64,000 nt of DNA from Caprimulgus europaeus (taxonomy: Eukaryota > Chordata > Aves > Caprimulgiformes > Caprimulgidae): positions 31,682,795 to 31,746,794 of the forward strand of contig OU015524.1 in the NCBI GenBank assembly GCA_907165065.1. The letters run 5' to 3'. Under the pieces are notes generated by a model. That model did not search any database and was not told the origin of the DNA. It saw only the letters and a program-made list of their open reading frames with translations. A program made the translations under genes and the position numbers. Below are positions 1-12,761 of this stretch, piece after piece (position 1 is the first letter of the stretch; each line of letters starts with the position of its first letter).

Positions 1-1735
1 CTTGGTTAAACTGACTTTACTTGACTCTTTTTTGTTAGGTGAACTTTTCACATGACTGTTCTCATGCAATCCTGTGTGCACCAATAAGGAACACAAGACT
101 GGGGGTGATGTGGCAACTGAGTCAGGAGAGACCCTCTGCTTTCCAGAAACACTCTGTAGCATGAAGATGCTGGAGACTTAATACCTGTGGGCAATAAGCT
201 GTCTCAGTTATGATCATCCTTCCTGGACAACAGTGAGAGATCTGGGAAAAGTGTAAGGGCAAGGCAGGAAAGCCAAGGGGCAATCTTTCCTGTACAGACC
301 AGGGTTGTCCTACTGTGGATGATAACTGTGGAACTGAGTGGTACTGCTGGGTGTCCCTGTTCCCCTATGTCTCTTCATACTCCTATTGCCCTTCCTGCTT
401 TGCACCTCATCAGGAGCCACTGAACCCTTGTTTCAGTCCATGATGCTTCTTAGCTAGGAGAATTTCCTGTGTTTCACTGCAACTAATTCATGGCTTTCCA
501 GTGTTGCTGAAGCAATGGATGAGTGGGATCCTCTCTCTAAGTGAACATTGAGGGGTGACTAGGACCTTTCCCTCTCCTTTGCCACAGCACTGGCTAGCAC
601 CCCTTCATCTGGTCTGCCAGGATTCGTGTTTTTCCTTGTATGCAGGATGTTCTTGCTGACCCACACCAGTATAATCCCCTCACTGGATGACTGCAGTGAT
701 CAGTGCTTCCAGCTATCTGGGAACTAGCAAGGGAGATGTTTGTCTAAATGTTTGCCCAGGTAGTGAGAGCCCTCTGAGCTCCCCAGACTACACAGACGGT
801 CAGTTCAGGTCAAGGTGATGATTTTTGTCTACATGTGTTTTTTATGCTTTGGCTTCTAGGTGCCTGATGATTTCAGTAGTCAAGGTGACAGGGCTGCAGA
901 AGCTGTTCTCAGGACTGTGTATTCTGCTGGATCTTGAACTTTCTGGATTTTATAATCTGCAAGGATGTTTGCCTGGATATCTTGGATATGTGTGACCTGA
1001 ATAGGTATCTGGCTTGATTATGAAGAGGTTTCTCTGGGGAACTGAAATTTGTTTCCTATGGCTATTACTTTGTCTGTTGAAAGTGTCTCTAAGCTGCCAT
1101 TTAGAAGTGATGTTTCACAGTTTTTTACTGCAAATGCATCCCTAATTTAAAGAAAAGTTGTGTTAGCTAAACAGCAAGGAAATAGCAGAGATCTGTGAAC
1201 CTTGCTGCCTGCAGCCCCCTGTTCCTTGTGCAGTAGTGAGACTGTCCAACAGAAGCAGCTCCCATCAGATGCAGTGTCGCCAGTCACCATATGGAGCCAG
1301 CAAGAAGCTGTGCCACAGCTGCTGGCAGCTGCATCCTTCAGGAGAGAGCCATCTCATAGCAAACGATGAGACAGGGTCAGGGCTTGCATCATTTTTGTAA
1401 TGTCTCTTGCTGCTTTCCAGCTTTCCAGCAGCCAGGAAAACAAATTTCCTCTGGGCCCAGCAAAGGTCAGGGTTGCCATCAGCTAGGCAAAATCGCTGGC
1501 GGTAATAGTCCCATCGACATTTCCCTCTGCAGCAGCTGCTGTCAGCACAAGGTGCTTTCATTAGCTGTGGGCTGGGCTTTTGTGGGATCATTTTGTGTTT
1601 CATTTCAGTGAGAGGCACTTCTCACCTGTCATGTTCCTGCTGAGCTATTCCCCACGGTGCAGCAAGGACAGGGGAAGAGAAGCTCAGAGAATTAACGTGC
1701 ATTACAGTGAGGTGTTGGAAATGGCCAGATGTGCT
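1..1735. other. Single-copy non-coding sequence, no gene seen
   Basis: I see no repeat family, RNA gene or credible exon here. Short open frames overlap on both strands around 1265-1618. Neither product resembles a known protein, and both are rich in Cys, Ser and Trp, as chance frames often are. The sequence is of mixed composition without long simple repeats. Confidence 0.6.
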
Positions 1736-1794
1736 ATCAGATGGGTTTCCTTCCTGCCAGGGTGCCAGGGTGGCAGGAAGGAAACCCATCTGAT
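1736..1794. repeat. Perfect 24-bp inverted repeat with 11-nt loop (hairpin)
   Basis: The left arm is 1736-1759 and the right arm 1771-1794. The right arm is the exact reverse complement of the left over all 24 bases, and the spacer 1760-1770 is gggtgccaggg. The pairing stops at 1735/1795 (t and c). As RNA or single-stranded DNA this would fold into an uninterrupted 24-bp stem. No transposon termini or target-site duplication are evident outside the arms. The repeat lies inside an open frame of about 140 codons (1580-2005, plus) that I do not consider a gene. Possible origins are a fold-back template switch during replication, a hairpin RNA precursor, or the remnant of a tiny fold-back element; sequence alone does not decide. 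Confidence 0.95.
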
Positions 1795-4410
1795 CCCAGG
1801 AACACTGAAGAGGCCTTTAAATCTACAGATGTGTCTCTCAGTGGGTAATCCAGAGGAATTAACATCTCAGAGTAGGTATCCACATTGCAACTTCTCTGAT
1901 GGGAACGCTGATTTAGTAGGTGCCCCTAAACCATTTTCCTCCACACTGCTTCCTATTTTTCCTTTTCCCCATTGCCTTTTACCACCATTATGGTTTTGGT
2001 TTTAAACTTTGGTTTTAGACATCCCTCATTCCTAGGGCTCATATCTGGTGCATGCTGGAAGCACTGAAATGTCAATAAATGGTCTCACAGCACTGATGGC
2101 CACTGCTGCCTCCTCTTGGTCTTGCCAACTTAAATTGATGAGTGTTGACTTGGGAATGTGGGACCTAATTCACGAGTGAAGCCAGTGTTTATCTGCAAAG
2201 ACAGCCTCTATTTGGTACTAGGTATATAACTCATAACACTGCTGCTTCTCCAGAGAACTGGAACAGATAGGCAGGAACCTGTAGGATGGTATGAAGGACT
2301 TGAAAAATAAGGTGTGAGCCTGACCTTCTCTTCAGTTTGTGGCAGAAACAGTAGCAGCAGAAGCTGTGTAGGGGAAGAGGAAGGCTCTGGGGCTGGCAAG
2401 CCAGCTGCCTGAGTACAGTTTTCCTCTTGCCTGCTTTCTCAGCAATATATTGGCTCTCAGGAAGGGAAACTCAAAATCTTTCTGTGGCTGCAAAATATGA
2501 AGTCAGGAGACATGAGTTCTTCCTGGTTTTCCTGTGGACTTGATAGGTTTCAATTAATGACTTAGTTGAATAGCAGTATGTTGTGCAGTGATTTGCAACA
2601 AGGGCACAGTGTGAGTCAGGTACTGATGCTCTGAGCTGGTAGCTTGCTTCGTGACTTAAATGACTACACAAAATGCAGGGCTAGCATCCCTACCACTTTG
2701 GAAAGTAGCTATCTGTGGGTACAAGCCAGATAACTGCAAGCCTGTGATACTCTGTGCAATGAGATCTCCTTTTGAGGCTATTTGAGAACATACTTTCCCT
2801 CTTACACCAAAGTCTGGGGCTCCTTAATGTCAAATAAGAATTTCTTAGCTAATAAAATAGCCTGATGACTTGCAATTGTGCATTTAGCATCTAACTTAAG
2901 CACGGCATCCAAAAAACCTTATTTGCATCATCTTCCTTTTTTTCCTGACATACTCCCTTACCTGCCCTTGCTGCTGTGCTCTCTTTCAAGTCATTTCTTC
3001 TCATCTCTTCACCAACTAATTAGAGAAACAACCCTGAGAGGCATCATGGTTCTCAGCTATTTGTTACAGCTGTGTAAATTTGCTTTGACGTTCAGACAGC
3101 CTCAATTTCTCCCTGCCTGCAACGGGAGTCAGTGAGCTGGAGAAGAGGAAATTGTTTGCATTATGCAACCATGACAGTGAACCAGCATGAGCCTCACGCT
3201 GCAGCGGGAAGGGCTTTATGATTTAATTTAATGTCTGGAGGAATGGCAGTCTGATTAGGCAGCAGCAGGCAGGGAAGCTGAGTTCTGGCTTTGGAAAAGG
3301 TGGTCCTGGAGTGTGTGCGTGTGGAGGGTTTGAAGCCTAAGGCTGTGGCTTCCAGTTCTGTGAGACTCTGCTGCTTCCCTTTGAAAGGAGCCAAGCAGCG
3401 TATGAACTGGTTTAACTAGTAGCCATCTAAACTGCAGTGGCAAAAACTCAAAGCCCTTAGTTGAGGATGAAAGGGGATGACCGTAAATTGCACATAATCA
3501 CATTTCATTTAAGTAAAGCTCTTTGGTTCATTTTATTTGACCAATGATCATAATTGCCCCATTTGGACATAGAAGCTCTGAAATTGTTTCTTAACTATGT
3601 GCCTGATTCATCTGTCATTAGGAACATCAAGAAGATAGCATTACCACTATATTTGTAGATAAAAGCTACACATGCATGTATGTTTGCCTATGCATGTTCA
3701 TACCTATGGCTTGAAAATTTTAACAGGGTCACAAAAGCAGGTGCTCAAAATGGAAGCAATGCCTGAATTAACACTGCCCAGGCAACTTCCTTTAATGGTT
3801 TGTGCACCTGTGCTCTGATAGTCTTTGATTACATTATCTCATATGTTTTATGGCCCCTTTCAGGGCTCAGGATACACAGCGTCCATTTAATGAGCAGCTG
3901 TTCAATATTTTTGTTTTACCACCACTGACTAAGACACATCCTCTTTCCTTATGACTGGGAGCTAATCAAACCCTGCTCTGAGGACAGCATGAATCATTTC
4001 CACTTGTTTTTTTTCTGCGATGCTTGTCACTGATGGATCTGAACATTTCTCCCTTTAGCTTGTCTTCAGATTATGTGGTGAACTGAACTGGGGTGCTGTT
4101 CTCCAGTCTTTGGAGGGAGCAAGGGAGCTTAGGAAATAAGGAAGGAAAGTTGAAAGGGGCTGTTAGTTTTGGATGCCCATACGTGATACACAGAACACCT
4201 TGCAGTGTGAGACAAACTCTGTTCACAGTGTAGCATCACTGTTGTTTGCAGCTGCTTTTTGTGTGCTTCTGCCAACCAGACCCCCAGGCAACATATCACA
4301 GAGCCAGAAAATAGCCACATGAATAAAAGTTACTTTAAGTTGCTTGTACCATGTCCAACGTCCTTTTGTGTTTATAATCACTTTCTTCATTCTCTACAAT
4401 CTTTCAACTT

Positions 4411-4427
4411 AAAAAAAAAAAAAAAAA
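4411..4427. repeat. Poly(A) tract, A17
   Basis: Seventeen consecutive A residues run into a purine-rich stretch (gaaagagacaag). Nothing upstream looks like a processed transcript. Confidence 0.95.
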
Positions 4428-7400
4428 GAAAGAGACAAGACTCTAGGATAAAAAGTAAGAATGATGGAGTGTAAGAGACCTTGTAAAAAATCCTCAGGGA
4501 TTTGAAAAAAAATCAAATTAAATTGGCCAGCTAGGGACTGTACTATAATTGCACAAAACATTGCATATGCGTCTTCAATCCTAACTTTTCTGTCCTTTGC
4601 ATGTTTTTGCTGTATTTGAAACCACAAGAACATTCTTTACAAGTGGGTGTGCGTGTGTGCACAAATGTATGTGTGCCATTTCCTAAATTTAAAGACAAAG
4701 CAGCTGAAAACCAGAATTCCATCACATAGCAACACAGGACTGTGTATGAACCATCACAAGGGTTGGAACATTTCAGTTGCACAGCATGGACTTCCACCCC
4801 CTGAGTTAAAGGAGTGTCTGGTAGCAGAAGAAGGTTGTCATCATCAGCTTAAATCCTCTGTAGGGGGAGAAGAAACACCCACTTTGCCAATGTCTATTCA
4901 CAGGTCCTTGCCTTCTGCAGAAGACTAGCAACAGTCGGGAGTGTAGGCTCCTCTTCAAGGTTCTCAAGGTTGGGTGTTCTGCTGGGTGCAAACTCTTCTG
5001 CCAGTGAAGGACTGAATTTGTTATATCCGCTTCATCTGCCATAGCAGTAAAAAAGAAAGCGAGCAAAAAAAAGTCAATAGGAAAGACAGAAAATACATGA
5101 ATGTTCAACGGGAATTTTCTAAGTGCAGCTGAATGTGGCAAGGGATCTGTTGTTCAAACTTCTTCAGTCTCTGCCTGGGACTTGCTGAATATTTGTCAAA
5201 AACATACTATGGTGGAGTTGCAGGCTAGAATGTTAGTTTCGTATAGAGAAGAACCTCGTTAAACTGCACTAATGACCAGAAGCCCAGGGTAAATTGATAC
5301 ATTTGTGAACTAATTAATAAAAAATACACAGGAAAAAACCAGTAACCTCTAAGGAAAACCATACCTGAAGCTGATGTATTATGTTTGGATTTGATTTTAA
5401 AAGTTTTTTTGTTTAAATTATTTTTGATAATACTTGACAGTGACTCAGTGAATCCACTGAAGAGCGTGTCCTCTTTGCATGTCTCATGTATTATTTGTTA
5501 TTATACAGAACTACTCTTAGTTCTGTATGGAAGTAACAGCAACTGGAGCTGAAGGTCTGGTTATGGAGATGGAGAGATGGAAGGAAGCACAAAAAAGTGA
5601 TGGAGGACAAGGACACAAGCACTAGGACTTTATGGTCACATTTTCTTTCATGGAACCGCCCTGCTGGTTCCTGTAGGAGCTCTAAGTAAGGGACATGTGC
5701 AAGAACTGTGCATGATCCAATCACTGAGATAGCATCACAAGTAAGAGAAGTACATAAGGGGCTGAGATAGGACATGGCAGGGGGCTTAAGCAGGAATGTG
5801 AGAAGGGGCTCTTTAGCTGTTTTCCATAATGAAGTCAAGATACAAACTGTGTTGTCTAGGGAGATGAGGACAGCATTGTTTGATGCCAAGGGTTTTGCTG
5901 TACAGTATTAAATAGTTAATCTTCCTGTTTTATGATGAGTTTTCAGGCGTTTTTTTGCCTGAGGTCCTTCAAGGTAATTTGAAGAGTATTCTTGTGAACA
6001 GCTGACTCCACTCCAGTGTCTACCTGTTTACTCCATCTTCACTCTCTCAGCTGTTTGGGTTTTAAATTATTTCCTGATTTGTGAATCTCATTATATATCT
6101 TTTGTTTCTTGGAGATGTGCTTGTTGTAGAAAGCAAAACTGCAAAGAAAGTTTTTTTCAAGGGAGCCACCACAAGCCCCCAGCAACCATTGAGTGTTTTG
6201 CACAGGGATGCTGTCTCCTACAAGAATTCATCTCTCCTGTTTGCTCTACAAGCAGTCTGGACAAGCAGAGACCATCGTGATACCAGTAACGAACAGGATA
6301 CCACAGAATAGAAGACCCTTGAATCTCAATGGGATTGTCAGATTTGCTCATTTTCAGCTAGAGTTTTGAAGTTTGGTTGGGAAGAGCATCCAACGCCTCC
6401 TTTGTGCTTTACAACAAGCCTGCCAATCACAGCTGGCCACTGAGCTTACCCTGGCTTCAAGCATGTGGTGAAGTAATCTCAGGGGAGTTATGGATTTCCC
6501 TATGTCTAGCTGGGGCTCTCTGTAAGCCATTGTACTGCTGTGCTGGGCTCAAACCACCAATTTTTGAATCTCAAACATGAAGTTTCAGATGGTCATACTG
6601 TATTGAACATGTGGGTTTTACAGAAGTTGCCTACTGTATCCTAGATCTGACAAAGCCAGTGAGCTGTGGACAGAACAGTTTGCTTTACGAAATACGGTGG
6701 GCTGCTCTGGACACATCTAAAGTAAAGAAAGAAAATGCTGTATTTTCATACCCATATTTCAGTCAATATCCATTTCTTTAAGATACTTGAAATAAATCCT
6801 CAGGTAACCCGTACCCACATCTATATTGTACCTTTTTAAAAAAGGCATGATAAAACAGTCCAAGGTTGAGAAATCAGAGAAAAGGGAGAAGGATATAGGT
6901 AAACTTTGGGGTAAAATTCCCAAGGGTTTCCTCCACACATACATAATCCACAATGATGCTGAATCATGGAGAGAAGATTCCTTATGACTTTAATTTCCTA
7001 AAATCCCTATGATTTTAATGATAATCACTGGATATGCATATAAAAATACAGGCACACATTTGAAGCAGCACTGGTCTCGTTTTCAATTTTACTTTGAGTT
7101 TGAGTTGAGTTTTTCCCCTTTTTCTGCTAGCTGTTTCTCCCCAGCCTGGCTATGAAATATACCTTTTAGAAAGTTTTGTATGAGATGCCTGTCTCAGCTT
7201 GAGCAGAACTCATTAATCTTCTGTGGCACTGAACTGAAAGGATTAATGAAAACCTCTCTTCTGGATCTGTAGTTATTTTGACCCTTCATTTTTATTTCTA
7301 ATTTCCGGTTTGAATTAATACTAATAAAACCCTTGGAACTCACCACCTGCCACCTAATTAATTGATGATAATTTTGCAGGAACTGGATTGCTCCATGGAT

Positions 7401-7929
7401 TAATTTTTAAATCACTGGTGAGTTTATTGGGACTCTTGTGGGTGCCTCTCCAAGTCACAGTTCCTGGAGACAAGCCATGGCGTGAGAACCATCTCCTTTA
7501 AATTAAAATAAAACAAAACAAAAATTAAGGTCTGAAATTCTCAGGTTGTAACAGTAAGCTTGAAAATCTGATACAGCCATGTGCTAATTCTCACAATTCA
7601 GAACACAGATAAAAAGAGACCAGCATTGATTCAGAAGTCTCATTGTTTTTACAGTTGTGATTCTCGGATATTTGACTTCTGATTTTTGAGTTCCTCAAAC
7701 TGGCACCCTCAAAATTTATTCCACACTTTGGTCATGGTGCTCTTCCAAGCTGGGCTGCTATTGTCCCGTGCAAAAGGCCATTAGATAAAACAAAAAGGAA
7801 TGGATATCAGTCCAAGTCCTAACCACAAGGTATCCATTTATACTTTTTAAACCAGGAGCTTCAAGAAGGTTGTATTACTGTTACAAAGGCAGCAAGTTCT
7901 ACCTATTTACAGAATGGGGGCAAAAAATG

Positions 7930-7947
7930 AAAAAAAAAAAAAAAAAA
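7930..7947. repeat. Poly(A) tract, A18
   Basis: Eighteen consecutive A residues sit inside an A/G-rich run (7921-7960). No upstream similarity to an RNA or retrotransposon was seen. Confidence 0.95.
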
Positions 7948-10182
7948 GAAAAAGGAGGATGCCTCTGGTACAAATTAGCTCATCTCCAAACCAAACTCAG
8001 GAGTGATAATATGGTTTGTGCCAGCTGAGAAACTACTCTTGGCCCTCACTGAAGTCAGTCTAACTCTTTTCCCTGGCACTAAGGAAAGAAATTATTAAAC
8101 CTGATATTTCAAGAAAGCTGCCTTTTTCACCCAGTAATAACAGCTGCATATTTTCAAAAGTGACATACTTCAAGGTTAAACACTGACTATGATTTTACAA
8201 AAGCTTGTATTATGGTGGCAGCTTTGTGTGTAAATATTTGCAGTTAATTGTAGGAAATCTGAGTGTAGTGTCAAGGCTAAAGAGACAGGTACAAGTGGTT
8301 TACACTTCAAGGATTTCCCAATAAACATCAATTCAAGCATCTTACTCTTGATTCCATTATAGCTTATATAGATGTAAACCAGGAGTAATTTTATTGAAGA
8401 CATGAACTACACAAGGCTAAAATGGCATAAAGCAAGCTCCTTAAAGGCATCTTTACTTTAGCAGAAGCTTTACTGGAACACTTTATGACTGGAAAGAAAC
8501 CTTTTCACTTAGTGGCTAACACTGAAACCTGTATCAATGTGTTTGTATTTATTTGATGATATCCCTTCAGACAACATACATGGCAGAGCCCATACATATG
8601 ACTGGGACGAGGATTTTTGAAAAAAGCATGAAAATATCAGCTTCCTCTGTAGAGGAAGACCTGGTGGGGACAACATCAGGTGACCGTTTAGTATTTGTGT
8701 TATTAAATTAAAAGTTTGGTCAGCTGAAGTGAAAACAGAATTGAATGGAAAATGTAAGATAAAATGTAAAACATTCTTTTAAAAATAAACCATCTCTAAA
8801 GTGTGGGGCCTATTAATCAATGGATGTTCACGCTTTAGAACTAACACACCAAGATCCACAAGCTGCAAAGCGTTAACTTGAATATATAAATCTTGATTTA
8901 CTAACAGTTGCAATGATTTCAATACTAAGGGCATGACAGTGGTGTAGGAGAAAGGGGAAGCAGACCCAAACCGCCTTGAAGGGAACACTTCAGCTGTTCA
9001 AACATTTCAGAGATCCCAGCACAATGCAACTCTGCCTTCCTTTCTTCCAAGGGGTTTGAACCAATTACCAGCATGTAATTCATCTGCAGGCTGCTGCTCT
9101 TTATTACTGAAGAAGTTGCCTTTCATTCTCTTGTATGTATAGCTTGTTTGTGGAGCAAGTCAGGAGTTCTCTATGGTGACATTGATGTTTCAGAGTAGCA
9201 TATTATCATCTGACCTTGTAATTCAAGATTCAGGGAAAACAACTAAGTGTGAGGTTTTCTTCTCAAGATTAGAAGTATGGTTCTGAACAGTGCATGTATG
9301 AGTGAGTCTTTCATTATTGAACTGGTAGACATTGCCATTTTTGTTTGCAAATGCAATAATTGAGTGAGCTTGACATTACTTTTAGGACACTTCTTGAGAG
9401 ACAACATTTACAGGTGCCTCAGAAAAAGATGATGTGTGGGAGACCTTGAATGTTCTTTAAAAATTCTTAGTATAATTAAAAAAAACCCAAACCAACACAT
9501 AAACAGACAGTTATTTACATCTAGTGTCTGTCTGTGATATTTACTGGATTGCAACTGTGCCTGAACAATGGAGACAAAGAAATTCTTATTTTCCCTTTTA
9601 ATAGTACTAATGCAACAAAATGGGAGTCTGAGTGGCAGGGATAAATCTAGTTTTATTGTATAATTTGATCAATTTAATCAGATGGAGAGTTCAGTTGATG
9701 AGCCTTCTGCTACTTACCACAGGTTATTAGTCGTGTGTAAGTTCAAAATATTTTGGGAAGATGTGAGTCCAATTTTTTTTTTTTTCAATTACAACTTGGT
9801 CATTTTGCCTGAGTGTTTCAGGGACAGCTGATCATAGCACCATCTCACCTGTCAGTGAAATATATTTTCTTCTCTTTGAGATACAACCTCATTGCTCACG
9901 ATCTGTGGGAAAGAGGAGGGGGGTGGTCAGTCAAGAGGGTGGGTACAGTGTTGGAAACATGATGATAATGCAGCTCCTTTTACCCCTCAAATTACCTGTG
10001 ACATTTCATCTAAAATCTAAGGTGCCATAAAAGAAGAAATCTCTTACAACAGCAGTAGTGATAAATACATAGGACAAGTTTTGTGATGGAAAGATTTTTA
10101 AAATTAACTTGGGAATAAGAGACCTGTGGAGAAAGGGAGGGGACACTCCCAGGACATCTGGTCCTACTGGTGCCAGCTCTCA

Positions 10183-10789
10183 CACCTTGTCCTGGTTTCA
10201 CTAGGGTAGAGCTAATTTTCTTCTTAGTAGCTAGAATAGTGTTGTGTTTTGGTTTCAGTATGGGATTTGTTTTGAGAAGAATGTTGATATACTGAAGTTT
10301 TTAGTTGTTGCTGGGAAATCAAGGACTTTCCAAGTTTCCATGTTATGTTAGTATGCAGGTGCAGAGGAAACTTGGGGCGGGCATAGTAAATTAATAAACC
10401 CAAACTGGCATTTGGATAAGCCAATGGGATATTCCATGTCATATAATGTCGTGCAAAGTTTGGTGGTCTCTCCGGCTCTCTCTCTTTTTGGAGATTGCAG
10501 TTTTAGGTTTCTCTTGGCTCCGGAGTTGCACCTGGGAATAGTCTGGGCATCAGTTGGTGGGTAATGAGCAATTGCACTGTGCATCTTTCATTTGTATATT
10601 CCATTATTACTGTTATTATAATTACTACTGTCATTCTTTTTCCATTTGAATTATTAAATTGTTTTTATCTCAACCCATGATTTTTCTCACTTTTACCCTT
10701 CTGATTCTCTCTCCCATCCCACTGGAAGAGGGTTAGCGAGTGGATGTTTGGTGTTTGGCTGCTGGAGAGACTAAAACCACCACACACCT
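10183..10789 (+). mobile_element. Solo LTR of an avian ERVL-like endogenous retrovirus, plus orientation, with 5-bp TSD
   Basis: The LTR proper is 10188-10784 (about 597 bp). It begins tgtcctggttt and ends aaaccaccaca, giving the TG...CA ends of an LTR. It is flanked by identical cacct at 10183-10187 and 10785-10789, a 5-bp target-site duplication as expected for ERVL-type integration. Family landmarks in order are a taattttctt block near the 5' end, a CCAAT box at about 10421, a TATA-like catataatg near 10440, an AT-rich ttattaaattg stretch near 10650, and tctctctcccatcccactgg near the 3' end. No internal retroviral sequence lies on either side, so it is a solo LTR left by LTR-LTR recombination. 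Two more copies lie at 30999 and 54956. By eye the three differ at many positions, which suggests an old insertion (inference). Confidence 0.88.
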
Positions 10790-12745
10790 GTGCATGTGTT
10801 CCTGCCTCAAAGCAGAGCCCTCCTGAGGTACCGCTGGCATCACACGAGCCTCTGCCTCTCGTTGCAGTGCTATCAGAGTGGTGATCCAACTAGTGCTGTG
10901 AACCTAAGGAGGTAAGTTCACAAATAAAAGCCCTCCAAGGAGGCTTGTAGAGTTGAGGGCTGGTTGCAAGTGATGATGGTCTTCCTGGGGAGGAAAAGAT
11001 TCCTGTGGAGATGACTAGAGACTGCTATGGCATTTGTGCTGCCATCTGACAGATGTGATAGCAGAATGAAGCTGTGACTGGCCGAGTATAAAATTTCATT
11101 TTTTATTAATCTTGTACATAACTCAGGTTATTTTCAAGTGGCAAGCTGGTTAATCATATTATCTTTTTACTTAAAATTTCCCCTGTAGGTTCAAACAAAA
11201 GTGTTATCCTTAGTTCTTCCTTTTAAAATGTGCCAGTGCATAATGCTGTTTGGCAAACTGGCTGAGGCAGCTGCATTTTAATGCAGATGAAAGATTCTTA
11301 TACACACACAGACTGTCAGTCAGCGTGAGGTGGTGCAATCTGATTTACCTTCTCTGAGACTCTGGTCTCCAGCCATTAAAGTGCATCCAAACACTTCAGG
11401 CCAATAGGTTTTCTTTTCAAGCCTTTCATTAAAATTCACCTCTTCCCAGGTTCCTGCAGGTCCTGCTCACCTCCCAGAGATACACTCACTGGTGAATGAC
11501 CCTGCTCTGTTACTGCTAAGTAGAATATAAACAAGATGGAGACTCATCCTGCCAGTGAGGACACTTCAGAGAGCTCTTGCTCTGATACACTGGCCAAGTC
11601 CTCCAGCCGCCTGTTGGTAACCCCAACCTGTGGTGCTGCTTGTGTGGAAACAACATTATACTAGATATTGATAGATGCCTTCAGGACACGAGGCTCTTGT
11701 CTCCTCTGTGAAGCAAATGGCACTATTCCTGCTCCGTTAACTAAAAGTATATATGCTACTGCACACACAGGTTCGTTGCTGTTGCTCTGTTTGTAGTACA
11801 AAATCAGATTTGGAATTACTGCAACATCTTCTGTACTGTTGCAGCAGAAGAAAACCTGCCTGTCCCCTTTATTGTAGAACAAGAATTATAGCATGTAGGG
11901 TTGAAGGGACTTTTTAAACATGAGCAAACACATGAGTGGGGCAAACGCGTGCCCTGTTACTGACTCCTCAGAAGGTCTTGAGAAAGTCATCTAATCTACA
12001 TCTGCTCCTCCCCTCTGTGCATGCAGAGACTGCACCAGTTCTGTCCCTGAAGGGAGAGCGATGTGGGCTAATTAATGAATATTTGTAAAGTGCTTTGAAG
12101 AGGAAACCTGATACATCTTATAATTACCTGATACAAGCCAGATCCCAGGGGAGAACTCCAGATGGCTGGTGCTCCATCCTTCACCCCAGTTACTGAGGAT
12201 GGTACGGAGAGTGATCCTGTGCTCCTCCAGTGGAGCAGATGGGGTTGCACATGGTGTTTTCTTGGAAGTGAGATTTTATTTTTTAAATTGAAAGAATAAT
12301 TTTGTTATCTCTGCAAAACTAGATGTTTGAAATCTCTCTGTTTCCCTTTGATCTTCACTGACTTGAAACTTTTTCATTTGCAACCAGACCACTGGGCTTA
12401 AAAGAGCACAGAAGAGGGAGCAGTTGGAAAGAAAGGTGAACAAATGCTATCCCAACACTGCTTTTCCCACTATGAATGTCTTATGGAGAGATGATCTCCT
12501 TGGCTGCCTTGTTGCAAAAAGCCAGGAAGGATTTCTGGGTACTTCACATGCCTTTCTAACCTTAACATCCTGATTGTTTAGGGTTTTTTTAATGGAATAA
12601 AAACCTGTTGATGCAGAACTTATCATGTACAATACAACAATAAGTTGTCCTAGTCACAGGGAGCCTGGCTTAGGTTCCTTGCTGGTTTCCATGTTATTTC
12701 TTCAGCCATGCCAAGAGCTCTCAACACAATTGCGTTTACTGCAGC

Positions 12746-12761
12746 TTTTTTTTTTTTTTTT
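12746..12761. repeat. Poly(T) tract, T16
   Basis: Sixteen consecutive T residues. The neighbouring sequence gives no sign of a minus-strand retrocopy. Confidence 0.95.

Larger units (their letters stand above)
1795..10187. other. Single-copy non-coding sequence with poly(A) and poly(T) tracts
   Basis: No gene, RNA or recognisable transposon was found. Low-complexity parts are A17 at 4411-4427, A18 at 7930-7947 and T13 at 9773-9785. AT-rich stretches with TAAT/ATTA homeodomain-like cores occur around 7310-7410, which could be conserved non-coding DNA. Open frames of 60-130 codons (for example 5491-5889 minus and 4806-5141 minus) show no known domain and overlap frames on the other strand, so I treat them as chance. 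Confidence 0.55.

Noticed and set aside
1580-2005. 141-codon plus-strand frame across the hairpin
   Set aside because: No known domain. The hairpin would encode an odd mirrored segment, and flanking sequence shows no splice or promoter logic.
11536-11664. 42-codon plus-strand frame with good start context, Ser/Thr-rich product
   Set aside because: No known homologue, stop just upstream, and length well within chance for this much sequence.
11880-11915. Sequence gtagggttgaagggactttt, resembling a CR1 tail in reverse
   Set aside because: Only about 30 bp match and the attctatg units are not clear; too degraded to call.
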